Program-made: the position numbers and the translations under genes
In this document: positions 24,512 to 32,775 of the stretch, piece after piece
Position numbering within the stretch: the stretch's first letter is position 1
How the letters are laid out: each line of letters starts with the position of its first letter
The notes under the pieces: generated by a model
Seen by the model: the letters and a program-made list of their open reading frames with translations, nothing else
Database searches by the model: none
What the model was told of the DNA's origin: nothing
Assembly: GCA_964633725.1 (NCBI GenBank)
Contig: CAZWHY010000026.1
Coordinates: 1-47,909 of the forward strand
Reading direction: 5' to 3'
Length of the DNA: 47,909 bases
Source: Berkiella_A sp964633725
GTDB taxonomy: Bacteria > Pseudomonadota > Gammaproteobacteria > Berkiellales > Berkiellaceae

Positions 24512-25133
24512 ATTGCTTATCCACAATAGCAAGAAAGATAAATTATTAAATGCCTACATTGATTCAATATATCAGCAATCTACTGGCTTTCAAAGTTACA
24601 GCTCAGAAGAGAAAAACAACTACATGGCAGAAGATATTTGCTATGTCTATGGGGAATTATTATACCCAAGTACTGTAAAATTAATAAAAAAACTGAATCT
24701 TAATGAATCAGACACTTTACTTGATTTAGGCTCAGGCTTAGGCAAATTCGCTTTGCAAGTGTTTGTGTCTAGCTGTGTGGGTAATATAGTGGGTATTGAA
24801 GCGACAAAGCCACTGTTTGATCAATCGCAAGTGATGCTGGCTAAGTTAAAAAAAGAGGTACCATTTTTTTGGGAGCCTAATAGAACGCTGAACTTGATTT
24901 ACGGTAATTTTTTAGAGCAAGATTGGTCACCGGCCAGAGTCGTGTATAGTTGTTCGACTTGTTTTACCAGGCAGTTGATTGGAAAAATTGGCGATAAAAT
25001 TAATCAAACTGATTCCATACAAGATGCTTTAAGCTTAAGACCCATCCATACACTAGAGCGCCTAAAGCTGCATCAAGTTTTTAGGGTGGAATGCAGCTGG
25101 GACTCGGCTTTGTGTTATTGGTACAAATTATAG
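24501..25133 (+). CDS. DOT1-like (histone H3K79 methyltransferase fold) SAM-dependent methyltransferase
   Basis: Up to 210 aa; no ATG precedes residue 42, so a TTG start at 24501 or 24513 is likely (N-terminal helix SSEEKNNYMAEDICYVYGE looks genuine). The core follows DOT1: YGE (50-52), then LLDLGSGLGKFALQV (73-87, motif I, like VDLGSGVGQVVLQV), GIEATKP (98-104, acidic end of beta-2), YGNFLEQDW (134-142, like GDFLSEEW) and VVYSCSTCF (147-155) where DOT1 has its NNF loop. DOT1 methylates Lys79 of histone H3; bacterial relatives may target host chromatin or other substrates. The NNF-equivalent loop is altered, so the activity may differ. Its 5' end overlaps the divergent MASE1 gene, and its 3' end overlaps the convergent ankyrin gene by 6 bases. 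Confidence 0.7.
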   Translation: MEFILLIHNSKKDKLLNAYIDSIYQQSTGFQSYSSEEKNNYMAEDICYVYGELLYPSTVKLIKKLNLNESDTLLDLGSGLGKFALQVFVSSCVGNIVGIEATKPLFDQSQVMLAKLKKEVPFFWEPNRTLNLIYGNFLEQDWSPARVVYSCSTCFTRQLIGKIGDKINQTDSIQDALSLRPIHTLERLKLHQVFRVECSWDSALCYWYKL

Positions 25134-25991
25134 ATTGAGTGTTTTTAGCATACGGAGTATTTGAGGTTCATGCATGTCACTTTGTGCCTGCTGCAAGTGT
25201 TTTTGTTCTTGTATTAATGCTTGATGTGTTAGATAAGCTCTATTGGTGTCTTTTGCAATATGAACTAGAAATTGATTCGGGTCATCCATTATTTGTGACA
25301 TTTCAGAATTTTTTCGTAATATAACAGCACACATATCAAAAAGGCTGGGTACAGATTTTTCTCTTAAAAACATTTGTATCTGCGAGCCTTCTTCTGCCCA
25401 GTCAATTGCTTTTTTGCCATTATGATCAATATGATGAACACTGAGGCCACATTTTACTAATAATTGACATCCTACTAAATTATTATGGAGTGCGGCAAAA
25501 TGTAAAGGTGTGGCGCTTTGGTTATCTTTTACATTTAATTTCTCAGGGCGAAAACAGAGCATGTTTTTAAGGCATTGCAACGTACTCGATTTTTTAGCCG
25601 CTAGATGTAGCGGTGTTCTGCCGAATTTATCTTGTATTTCACATAAGCTGCTATCATGCGACATTAAAAGCTTGATTATATTAGGGCTGTTTGCTCTTAC
25701 CGCAAAGTGCAAAGCGGTTTGCTTTAGGTCTGAGGATTGAAATTTTGGACTTGCTCCGTGCGCTAATAAAGCTGGTACCACGGTAGATAGGCCTTTAACA
25801 GCAGCCAGATGTAAAAAGGTTATCATTGCATCTAATTTGTGTTTTGGGGGCAATGTGAAACGCCAATCAAGATTTACTGAAATCTTAGGAATAATGCCTA
25901 ATGCTACCTCTTCATCTTTGGCATAGAGGGCGTGAATTAATTCACGTATATATGTTTGTGTCTTGATACTTTTATTTTTAAATTTGAGCAT
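25128..25991 (-). CDS. Ankyrin-repeat protein
   Basis: 287 aa. Four to five ankyrin repeats lie at about residues 57-86 (FLHLAAVKGLSTVVPALLAH), 90-119 (QTALHFAVRANSPNIIKLLM), 124-155 (GRTPLHLAAKK), 159-188 (ATPLHFAALHNNLVGCQLLV) and a degenerate 191-200 unit (GKKAIDWAEEG). The C-terminal ~85 residues are helical and Gln-rich. Ankyrin proteins mediate protein binding. In intracellular bacteria they are often secreted into the host, but no secretion signal can be confirmed here. It is convergent with the DOT1-like gene. Confidence 0.9.
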   Translation of the reverse strand: MLKFKNKSIKTQTYIRELIHALYAKDEEVALGIIPKISVNLDWRFTLPPKHKLDAMITFLHLAAVKGLSTVVPALLAHGASPKFQSSDLKQTALHFAVRANSPNIIKLLMSHDSSLCEIQDKFGRTPLHLAAKKSSTLQCLKNMLCFRPEKLNVKDNQSATPLHFAALHNNLVGCQLLVKCGLSVHHIDHNGKKAIDWAEEGSQIQMFLREKSVPSLFDMCAVILRKNSEMSQIMDDPNQFLVHIAKDTNRAYLTHQALIQEQKHLQQAQSDMHEPQILRMLKTLNL

Positions 25992-26138
25992 AAAACATAG
26001 CGCCTAATTTACTGATGTGATGGAAGTACAGATTGTAGCCAAAGCATAATTTCCTGTAAAGGTTATTCATCTATCTAGTTAAAAAACATATACTTATCTG
26101 GTTAAATAAACCGTTTGTCTTGAATTTATCAGTATTAA

Positions 26139-26183
26139 TTGATATTACTATTTTACCTTGATATTGTGAGCGAACGTTCACTC
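26139..26183 (+). promoter_or_regulatory. Promoter with TetR-type operator before the patatin/ankyrin gene
   Basis: TTGATA (26139-26144), 17 bases and TATTGT (26162-26167) form a plausible promoter. GTGAGCGAACGTTCACTC (26166-26183) is a near-perfect palindrome of the GAACGTTC type bound by many TetR-family repressors. It overlaps the -10 box and start site. The regulator is unknown; the TetR gene at 11881 is one candidate. Confidence 0.5.
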
Positions 26184-26275
26184 TGTCGATGTTTTATATT
26201 GAACTCTTTTTTAAAATTGGAGGTCTTTTAATAAGAGGATAGAGATTTTTATAAGATTTAGGTAAGGTAATTTCA

Positions 26276-29200
26276 ATGAGTATGCACGGTAGTCAAATTA
26301 ACAATGAAAAGACACAAGAAATAAAAAATATATTTGTGCAATTAGAAGAAGGAGATAAAGCTTTAAGTGGTAATGCTCAGAAAATTCTGGTGAATATGAT
26401 TCAGGGTATTATTGGGACTTTAGAACCCAATACACATATTGATAGGAATAATATTGGCATAACGTGTACGACTCATACAAGAACTGATAATAATGATAAT
26501 GATATTACAGTTGAACTGAGCCCTTTGGCGATGGCTTGTTTTTATGGCTGGGATAACATTATAGAAATGCTATTAAAATCTGATGAATTAACTTTTGATA
26601 TTAACCAACCAGATGAAGAAAATAAAACGGCATTAGATCGACATTATGAATATTTACAAAAAAATGGCATTTCACCCTCCGATACCCTAATCAATAAACT
26701 ATTGTTGAAAAATGGCGCAAAATCAAACAAAAAAGGCAAAGCAGCAGTAGAGGATGATTCGCCTGGTATGGATCTAGATGATAGCTTGCAATTAAGTTAT
26801 GTTGGTGTTGAACCAAAATCAAGCCGTTATAATCAGTTGATGTTTGCAAAAGATGGGAGCTCGTCCAGTAGCGATGGTAAGAGTGAAAAAGTTCAAGAAC
26901 AACGCAATTTTCAAGCCGCCATGGAAATTATAAGTGATTTTGTTCAAGAAGATTTTGATGAAGTTAAACCACCTTTGCCCATTAGAAAATACTTAGCCGC
27001 TCAAGGCGGTGGTGCCAAAGGCGGAGTGTACACAGGTGCCTTACAAGCGTTTTCAGAAAATGGGCTGTATGATGATTTTGAAGTGGTTGCGGGTTCTTCT
27101 GCTGGCGCTATAACGGCTTTTATGATTGGCTTAGGCTTGGATGCTGAACAGTTTAAATATGTATTTGATAGCATAAATTTTTTAGATTTTACGCAGATGA
27201 AAAAGGGTGGATATAGAGATTCTCTTGGCCCTACTCTTGGGAAAGCAGCTGATCTGGTACAGTATGGCTCCGCGTTTACAGGACAATCTTTTCATGACTG
27301 GGCTTCTTTTATGTGTGAGCAAGTATTGGGTGATCCGAATGCAAGCTTTGCAGAGTTGCATGAGGCTGCGAAAACAAATCCTGCATTAAAAGATGTAGTA
27401 TGCAAGGCAACAAATCTGGATGGTGCTGTAGAATGTACATTTAGCTTCGAAGAAACACCCAATGCTAGGGTGGCAGATGCTATTAGAGCCTCAATGGCTT
27501 TTCCGGGAGCTTTTCAGCCTTGGACTATTAAAAATAAAGATGAGACTGTTGTAGGTACATTTACTGATGGGGGGGTGCTTAATAACTACCCGGTAGATAT
27601 CTTTGGTGCAGATGCTTATCAAGATCCACATTATCCTCACTATACAAAAAATGACAAATATAGTAAAACGCACAGAATAAGCCCTGCAGTTGTTGGGTTG
27701 AATTTAACCGGCTCAGTACACAAGTTTGACCCAAGTATTACTCCGATGACGCCTGAAATAAAACAATTGGTTTATAATCGCAAAGGTGTACAGCACTTGG
27801 AAGGGCAACTTGAAGTAAAGGGTATTGAAAAGCCAGAAGAAGGTAGTGCTACGTGGATGTTTCGTTCGTTATTTTGGGGGCTTTGGTACAACAAAATGGG
27901 TCGAGGCCAAATAGAAGATATGGTTGCCAAACCAAAATTGTATGGTCAACATACGATTCAGATTTGGACTGGTGATATTAAAACCTTAGAATTTGATGTT
28001 TCAAAAGAAAAATTAGCAAACGCAAATATTGGGACAAAAAATACAACTAATTTATGGTTAGAGAAACATTGCGATCCAACGCAATCTTATAATGGCACGT
28101 TTGAGGCAGATAGTATCGTGGACTTGAAATTAAAGGATAAGTTACCTAAGCGTTATTATGCAGAAAAACTGGAAGAATGTTTCTATGAGTTTAATTTGGA
28201 AATGGGAAGGGTTTATTCTCGAGAAGAAAAAACAGGAAAGCAATCAACGGATGACAATATAAGATTACAATATTGGTCTAGTCGAGTTGATATGTTAGCA
28301 GAAAAGTATGAAGAAAAATATCCTGATAAAGATGTAAAGGAGATTTTATTCGAGACGTTTAATAGTGCACGTGAAAAATACAAACAAAGAAATAGACAAC
28401 TCAAAGAAACTAGAGAAAAGCTATCGAAGATTATTAAACCTGAGAAATTAGCAATGCTGATTACAGACAAGTTGGCAGATGGGAAACAGACATCTAGAGA
28501 TGAAGTGCTGCGTATATTGCTGGGGCAAATGTCCAATATTTTGCCACTGATTATACAAAAAGACAACAATGGACAAAATTTATTAGCGACTATTATAAAA
28601 ACAGGAGATGCTGTTTTTGTCGATGCGGTGCTCACACAAATTGCTTATACGATTGAGCAATGTAAAGATCAATCTAGATATATTAAGTATGATGCGAGCA
28701 CATTGTTAAGTGATATATGCTACCCATTTTCTTTTGAATGTGCTTTAAAAGATTCAGATAACCCGGAATTAATAAATGTTTTGCTAAAATCGGGGGGCGA
28801 GCCATTTAGTGTAAATAGGCATGACAGTAAAAGTGCAATTCAAATTGCCATCAATCTAGAACGAGTTGAAAGCTTTAAGGCTATGTTAAGTTATTGCAAA
28901 GACAACTCAATTAATATTGGCTCACAGCAAATAGAAGGGCAATCATTAGGGCATTATATTGTAAAATATGCATCAGAAGATTTTATTAAAGAGATTTCAG
29001 CTGATGAAGAAATGTTGGCTGAAATATTCGATCAATATGCAATCGATAATGAAGGACTAACGGTTGTGGAACGAGCTGCTTTGCGAGTTAATGGAGAGGA
29101 TTCTCAAAACTGGTTGCTAATGAAAAAGCTTATGAACGATAATTCTTTGGACTTAAATATCATTAAAACAGAAGCAGAGGGAAAAGTAATAGTTCATAAC

Positions 29201-31384
29201 GAAATATTAGAACGTGCGAAAGAAAGATGGGGGTTCTTAGTTAATCCTGAGCTATCTAATAATACCTTGGAAGATAGTCTGCTTGGTGAGATTGTTCTTC
29301 TCAATGATGATTCCTTAGAGCACTGGTCAGGGGGGAAGTGTCATGCAATGCTAACGTTAAAATCAAAAGCAATAGAATCAAAAGATGCTGTTTTATCAAA
29401 AGCAATAGAATCAAAAGATGCTGTTTTATCAAAAGCAATAGAATCAAAAGATAGTGTTTTATCAAAAGCAATAGAATTAGCAATAGATGATTCTGATACT
29501 AAACTTCAAAGTACCGAGGCTTTGATTTCAGTTATTGGACAAATGGCAGAAGAATGGGACAAGGATAAAGTTAAGCAGTTTTTAGAGCAACGTACTAACG
29601 ATAAAACACTGGTATATTATGCTGCCAAATCTGGAAATGCAGAGCTAGTTCGATATTTGCAAGAAAATTTCCAAGTAGACATTAATAATAGTGGTAACTT
29701 AAAACGTCCTTGTGCTTTAACCGCTGCGGCAAAAGCAGGCCATAGTGATGTAGTTGAAGTTATGATGAGCGCTAGTGATCTTGCCCCACGTATCACTCGA
29801 AGACAAACGGATCATTATGGCAAAACAGCATTACATTATTTAGCAGAGACAGGAACAGCGAAGGCATTTTGTGACGTGTTATTCAGAGGGGGGGGTGAAA
29901 GCAAACCAGAAAATGTACTACAACAGCTTGATGAAGATGGTAGAAGTCCTTTATCATACTTGATTGAGGGTAATAGAACTGAAGTGATTCAGCGTATTTC
30001 TCAAGAAATAAAAGATAAAAAGTTAAATTTCAGTTTTGAGGATATTTTTGGTTGGAAATCAGATGTCTCAGATAAATTGTTGCAAGCGTCATGCAAGGCA
30101 AGCGCCGATTTGATTTTTGCATCTAAAAATAATTCAGAACTAGGTCAAGAACTATATAAAGAACTATTGAATGGGATAAAAGATCCTGATAAAAGAACAA
30201 AGTTTAAGGATTTTGTTGAATATTACTCAGAGCAAAGGTTAAAAGAAATACATAATCAAATTAACAGTGCGCTTGAAGAAAAATATTTTGATTTAGCCCA
30301 AAATATTATCAAACAGAATTTAACATCTCCTCAAATGTGTATGGATTATTTAAAAGCATCTAGTGGTGCTGACAGTAATATTAATATTTTAGCGCGTTAT
30401 CCAGCGATGGGGGAAACACTCGTCAGTCTATGTGAAAAAGTTGAAGTAAATCACTCTGCTGAATTAAAAGAAGTGCTAGAGAAAAAACATAAAGAACGCA
30501 CAGTGCTTTATACAGCTTGCGAGAATGGCAATGCTGATATTATTAAGTATATCCGAGAAGCTTCTGATGTAGCTATGGAGAATGTAGGTCCTGAAAATTG
30601 TTCCTCAGCATTATTGGTAGCAGCAAAAAATAGGCATGATAAAGCCGTCATTGCAGTGATGGACTCATATAAGGGAGAAGGCGTTTTGAGGCGCTTTAAT
30701 CGTATGTCTAGAGATGCAAGTGATGAAAGTGGAAATACAGCGCTACATTATTTAGCAAAGCATGGTAGTCCAGAGGCTTTTTGCAGGGTACTGATGGGAT
30801 ATGAGAATAAGAAACTATCCAAACTGTATTTGAATAAGTTGAATAAAGATGGGCAATCACCTCTTACTCTATTGTTAAATAATAATAGGTTGGATACCCT
30901 AGAAGAAATTATAAAAACAAGTCATATGAAAATATTAGATATGATTCCTATCGCGGATCAAGATAAATTTATAGAATATTTATTTGTGTTTTGGCAAAAG
31001 GCTGAGAGTGAGAGTGAGACTGAGACATATAGCATTTTTGTTTATATTATGAGTAATTTAAGCAGCGATGAAAAAATTACGGATGCAATTTTAGAAAAAT
31101 TGATAGATATGAATGAGTCAAAAGTTCTCGCAAGAAAAGAAGAGTCTGCGTTGAACTCTAGCTCTAGCTCTGTCCAGCCTCAATCAAAAATTTCTGCAGA
31201 AAAAAAGGGAAAAAATGCAGTGCAAGGGGAAGTAGAGGGAAGTTCAATAAGACCTGCGTTTTTGTTGAGCAAGGGTTCTGGTTCTGGTTCTGGCTCTGTC
31301 CCTGCCCCCCAAGTAGACCTAGATCAAAAAAAGGATGGACTTGATTCAGAGCGTCCTAAGAAAGACACAAGGAATAGAATTTGA
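26276..31384 (+). CDS. Giant patatin-like phospholipase with ankyrin repeats
   Basis: 1702 aa. An N-terminal ankyrin-like region (~85-150) is followed by a patatin domain (~235-440): the oxyanion loop GGGAKGG (244-250), nucleophile Ser275 in GSSAG (273-277) and Asp431 in TDGGVLNNYP, so the Ser-Asp dyad is complete. The middle and C-terminal parts carry several ankyrin clusters: about 750-900, about 1110-1240 (VYYAAKSGNAELVRYLQ, KTALHYLAETG) and about 1400-1530 (VLYTACENGNADIIKYI, NTALHYLAKHG). Three tandem 11-residue SKAIESKDAVL units sit near 1030-1065. The C-terminus is a Ser/Gly-rich basic tail. Bacterial patatins of this kind (for example ExoU, VipD) are host-activated lipases. Ankyrins suggest host-protein targeting, as inference. 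It is preceded by a TetR-type operator. Confidence 0.9.
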   Translation: MSMHGSQINNEKTQEIKNIFVQLEEGDKALSGNAQKILVNMIQGIIGTLEPNTHIDRNNIGITCTTHTRTDNNDNDITVELSPLAMACFYGWDNIIEMLLKSDELTFDINQPDEENKTALDRHYEYLQKNGISPSDTLINKLLLKNGAKSNKKGKAAVEDDSPGMDLDDSLQLSYVGVEPKSSRYNQLMFAKDGSSSSSDGKSEKVQEQRNFQAAMEIISDFVQEDFDEVKPPLPIRKYLAAQGGGAKGGVYTGALQAFSENGLYDDFEVVAGSSAGAITAFMIGLGLDAEQFKYVFDSINFLDFTQMKKGGYRDSLGPTLGKAADLVQYGSAFTGQSFHDWASFMCEQVLGDPNASFAELHEAAKTNPALKDVVCKATNLDGAVECTFSFEETPNARVADAIRASMAFPGAFQPWTIKNKDETVVGTFTDGGVLNNYPVDIFGADAYQDPHYPHYTKNDKYSKTHRISPAVVGLNLTGSVHKFDPSITPMTPEIKQLVYNRKGVQHLEGQLEVKGIEKPEEGSATWMFRSLFWGLWYNKMGRGQIEDMVAKPKLYGQHTIQIWTGDIKTLEFDVSKEKLANANIGTKNTTNLWLEKHCDPTQSYNGTFEADSIVDLKLKDKLPKRYYAEKLEECFYEFNLEMGRVYSREEKTGKQSTDDNIRLQYWSSRVDMLAEKYEEKYPDKDVKEILFETFNSAREKYKQRNRQLKETREKLSKIIKPEKLAMLITDKLADGKQTSRDEVLRILLGQMSNILPLIIQKDNNGQNLLATIIKTGDAVFVDAVLTQIAYTIEQCKDQSRYIKYDASTLLSDICYPFSFECALKDSDNPELINVLLKSGGEPFSVNRHDSKSAIQIAINLERVESFKAMLSYCKDNSINIGSQQIEGQSLGHYIVKYASEDFIKEISADEEMLAEIFDQYAIDNEGLTVVERAALRVNGEDSQNWLLMKKLMNDNSLDLNIIKTEAEGKVIVHNEILERAKERWGFLVNPELSNNTLEDSLLGEIVLLNDDSLEHWSGGKCHAMLTLKSKAIESKDAVLSKAIESKDAVLSKAIESKDSVLSKAIELAIDDSDTKLQSTEALISVIGQMAEEWDKDKVKQFLEQRTNDKTLVYYAAKSGNAELVRYLQENFQVDINNSGNLKRPCALTAAAKAGHSDVVEVMMSASDLAPRITRRQTDHYGKTALHYLAETGTAKAFCDVLFRGGGESKPENVLQQLDEDGRSPLSYLIEGNRTEVIQRISQEIKDKKLNFSFEDIFGWKSDVSDKLLQASCKASADLIFASKNNSELGQELYKELLNGIKDPDKRTKFKDFVEYYSEQRLKEIHNQINSALEEKYFDLAQNIIKQNLTSPQMCMDYLKASSGADSNINILARYPAMGETLVSLCEKVEVNHSAELKEVLEKKHKERTVLYTACENGNADIIKYIREASDVAMENVGPENCSSALLVAAKNRHDKAVIAVMDSYKGEGVLRRFNRMSRDASDESGNTALHYLAKHGSPEAFCRVLMGYENKKLSKLYLNKLNKDGQSPLTLLLNNNRLDTLEEIIKTSHMKILDMIPIADQDKFIEYLFVFWQKAESESETETYSIFVYIMSNLSSDEKITDAILEKLIDMNESKVLARKEESALNSSSSSVQPQSKISAEKKGKNAVQGEVEGSSIRPAFLLSKGSGSGSGSVPAPQVDLDQKKDGLDSERPKKDTRNRI
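29363..29476 (+). repeat. 33-bp tandem repeat inside the patatin/ankyrin gene
   Basis: Three consecutive 33-base units (29363-29395, 29396-29428, 29429-29461) and a 15-base partial, encoding SKAIESKDAVL. The first two units are identical; the third differs only at one codon (AGT for GCT). Copy-number change would keep the frame. Confidence 0.9.
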
Positions 31385-31683
31385 TTGTAGTATTCACATT
31401 AAACCTATCTATTATAAGGTAGGCAGCCCTATCTTTGGAATACTCTGCATTATGCAATGTATTTGTTAACGTATGAAAAATTCAGTTAAATGACTCCTTC
31501 TGTCGCTCCAAAATAACCGCTTATCTGCGCACTGACAGACAAACGGTTATTTCTAAATGATAGCCGGTAGTTGGTTGCCTATCATGTTTCCTGCCTATGA
31601 TTTACAATGCTTCATCTTTTTGGGAGAACAACATTTTCTCAAAAAATATATTTTAATCATCATAGCGCATAAGGGGTTTTATT
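31385..31683. other. Intergenic region between the patatin gene and peptide 3
   Basis: Holds a long stem-loop (31511-31552) and, just before the peptide gene, AAGGGG as its ribosome binding site. An open frame from 31557 has no ribosome binding site and overlaps the peptide gene in another frame, so I do not call it. Confidence 0.55.
31511..31552 (+). terminator. Two-part stem-loop, terminator or leader structure
   Basis: AAATAACCG and CGGTTATTT are perfect 9-bp arms, and inside them TCTG/CAGA can extend the stem. It lies 127 bases after the patatin stop and 130 before the peptide-3 start. Confidence 0.45.
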
Positions 31684-31911
31684 ATGCAACAACTAACGAC
31701 TCTTCAATTATCACAAATATCTGGTGGCGTAGCCCAAGAGATCCAAGAATTCGTGCCAGCTTCTATTCCGGGTTATGAATTGATTGGATGGCAGCAAGTT
31801 ATCACAGGGTACGACACAACATCATGGGAAGAAAAAGGTTGGTTTTTCACATCATATCATGTAGAAAAAACACCGATATATGAATTCACACCAATCTTTG
31901 CTGGCATGTAA
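31684..31911 (+). CDS. Double-glycine leader peptide 3
   Basis: 75 aa from ATG 31684 with AAGGGG at 7 bases. The leader MQQLTTLQLSQISGG (15 residues) is almost the same as that of the peptide at 11489 (MQQLT…QISGG). The 60-residue core is different: acidic and aromatic-rich (FVPASIPGYELIGW, EEKGWFFTSYHV, YEFTPIF) and free of Cys. So one leader type serves unrelated cargo, as in dedicated double-glycine export systems. The 262-aa protein at 31945 starts 33 bases after its stop and is probably co-transcribed. An ABC-2 exporter lies just beyond on the other strand. Confidence 0.72.
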   Translation: MQQLTTLQLSQISGGVAQEIQEFVPASIPGYELIGWQQVITGYDTTSWEEKGWFFTSYHVEKTPIYEFTPIFAGM

Positions 31912-31944
31912 TTAAAAGAGCGATATAAAAAGAAGGAAAGACTC

Positions 31945-32733
31945 ATGTTATCTAAAAAACAAATGAACAATATTTCAATTCTGTCATTGGGTATTGGTTT
32001 GTTAGCAACAATTGTTGCGCCACCTGCGGCAAGCGCAATCTTTGTGTTTGCTAGTACGGCTGCTATTTCAGCAGTTGCTTTATCATTCATGACTGCGATT
32101 TCAAATATTATGCCGAATAATATTTTCAATCATCAATCTACCCATGCTAATAACAATAATAATGCAGGATGGATATTTAGAGGAACGAGAAGACCGACTG
32201 TAATACCTGTTCCTGATATTCGGACCACTGTTAATGCTCTTCGTGACCACTCGGTTTTAACATCTGCTTATGTTGTTCCTTATGAATCGGCGCCAAAGCC
32301 AGCTGGTAAAACAGTGCGTTTCTTGAACCCTGAAACAACCGCAACAGGTACGAAGATACCAGGAAATGCGACTAATATTCAAAGAGTGATCACAACAAAA
32401 GATGGGGTATCAAGGCAAAATAAGAAGACTACTACAATACTTCAACAACCAGTGGTTACATCTATGGGTACAAAAATACCGAAAAATGCAACCAATATCA
32501 AAAGGACAATAACGCCTATTTTAAGAGATCGAAGTGGTAGCTCTCATGAAGCCTTACCCACAACAAATCATATAGGCAAAAATGTTATTATTACTAATAG
32601 CAGAAGTTATACGCCTCAAGCAAGTCATAGATCAGTACAAAGAGGACATGCTAATCATCCAACGACTTCTCATGATGTACAAACAGGTAATGGATTATCT
32701 GGCAAGGTAATCATTAGAACCCGTAGAGCATAA
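31945..32733 (+). CDS. Membrane or exported protein with internal repeat, partner of peptide 3
   Basis: 262 aa with AGAAGGAAAG before the ATG. Residues ~10-57 form two adjacent hydrophobic segments (ISILSLGIGLLATIVA and AIFVFASTAAISAVALSF). The rest is hydrophilic, Thr/Asn/Arg-rich and probably disordered. A 16-residue motif is repeated: GTKIPGNATNIQRVIT (135-150) and GTKIPKNATNIKRTIT (175-190). The N-terminus MLSKKQMNNIS resembles the first part of the double-glycine leaders but lacks the Gly-Gly. No family is recognised. Co-transcription with peptide 3 suggests a shared function such as immunity, anchoring or being a second exported product, all inferred. Confidence 0.6.
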   Translation: MLSKKQMNNISILSLGIGLLATIVAPPAASAIFVFASTAAISAVALSFMTAISNIMPNNIFNHQSTHANNNNNAGWIFRGTRRPTVIPVPDIRTTVNALRDHSVLTSAYVVPYESAPKPAGKTVRFLNPETTATGTKIPGNATNIQRVITTKDGVSRQNKKTTTILQQPVVTSMGTKIPKNATNIKRTITPILRDRSGSSHEALPTTNHIGKNVIITNSRSYTPQASHRSVQRGHANHPTTSHDVQTGNGLSGKVIIRTRRA

Positions 32734-32742
32734 CAAAAATAT

Positions 32743-32770
32743 TTCAGAGGCTGAGAGCTCAGCCTCTGAA
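32743..32770. terminator. Strong bidirectional terminator
   Basis: TTCAGAGGCTGA and TCAGCCTCTGAA form a perfect 12-bp stem with a GAGC loop, between convergent genes ending at 32733 and 32776. An A-run precedes it (T-run for the minus strand), so it terminates the ABC operon efficiently. Confidence 0.85.
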
Positions 32771-32775
32771 TATAT

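Noticed and set aside
29301..29483. Leu/Ile-rich minus-strand frame that looks like a membrane protein
   Set aside because: It is the antisense reading of the 33-bp tandem repeat in the patatin/ankyrin gene.
31557..31778. Open frame of 73 codons before peptide 3
   Set aside because: No ribosome binding site, and it overlaps the well-supported peptide gene at 31684 in another frame.
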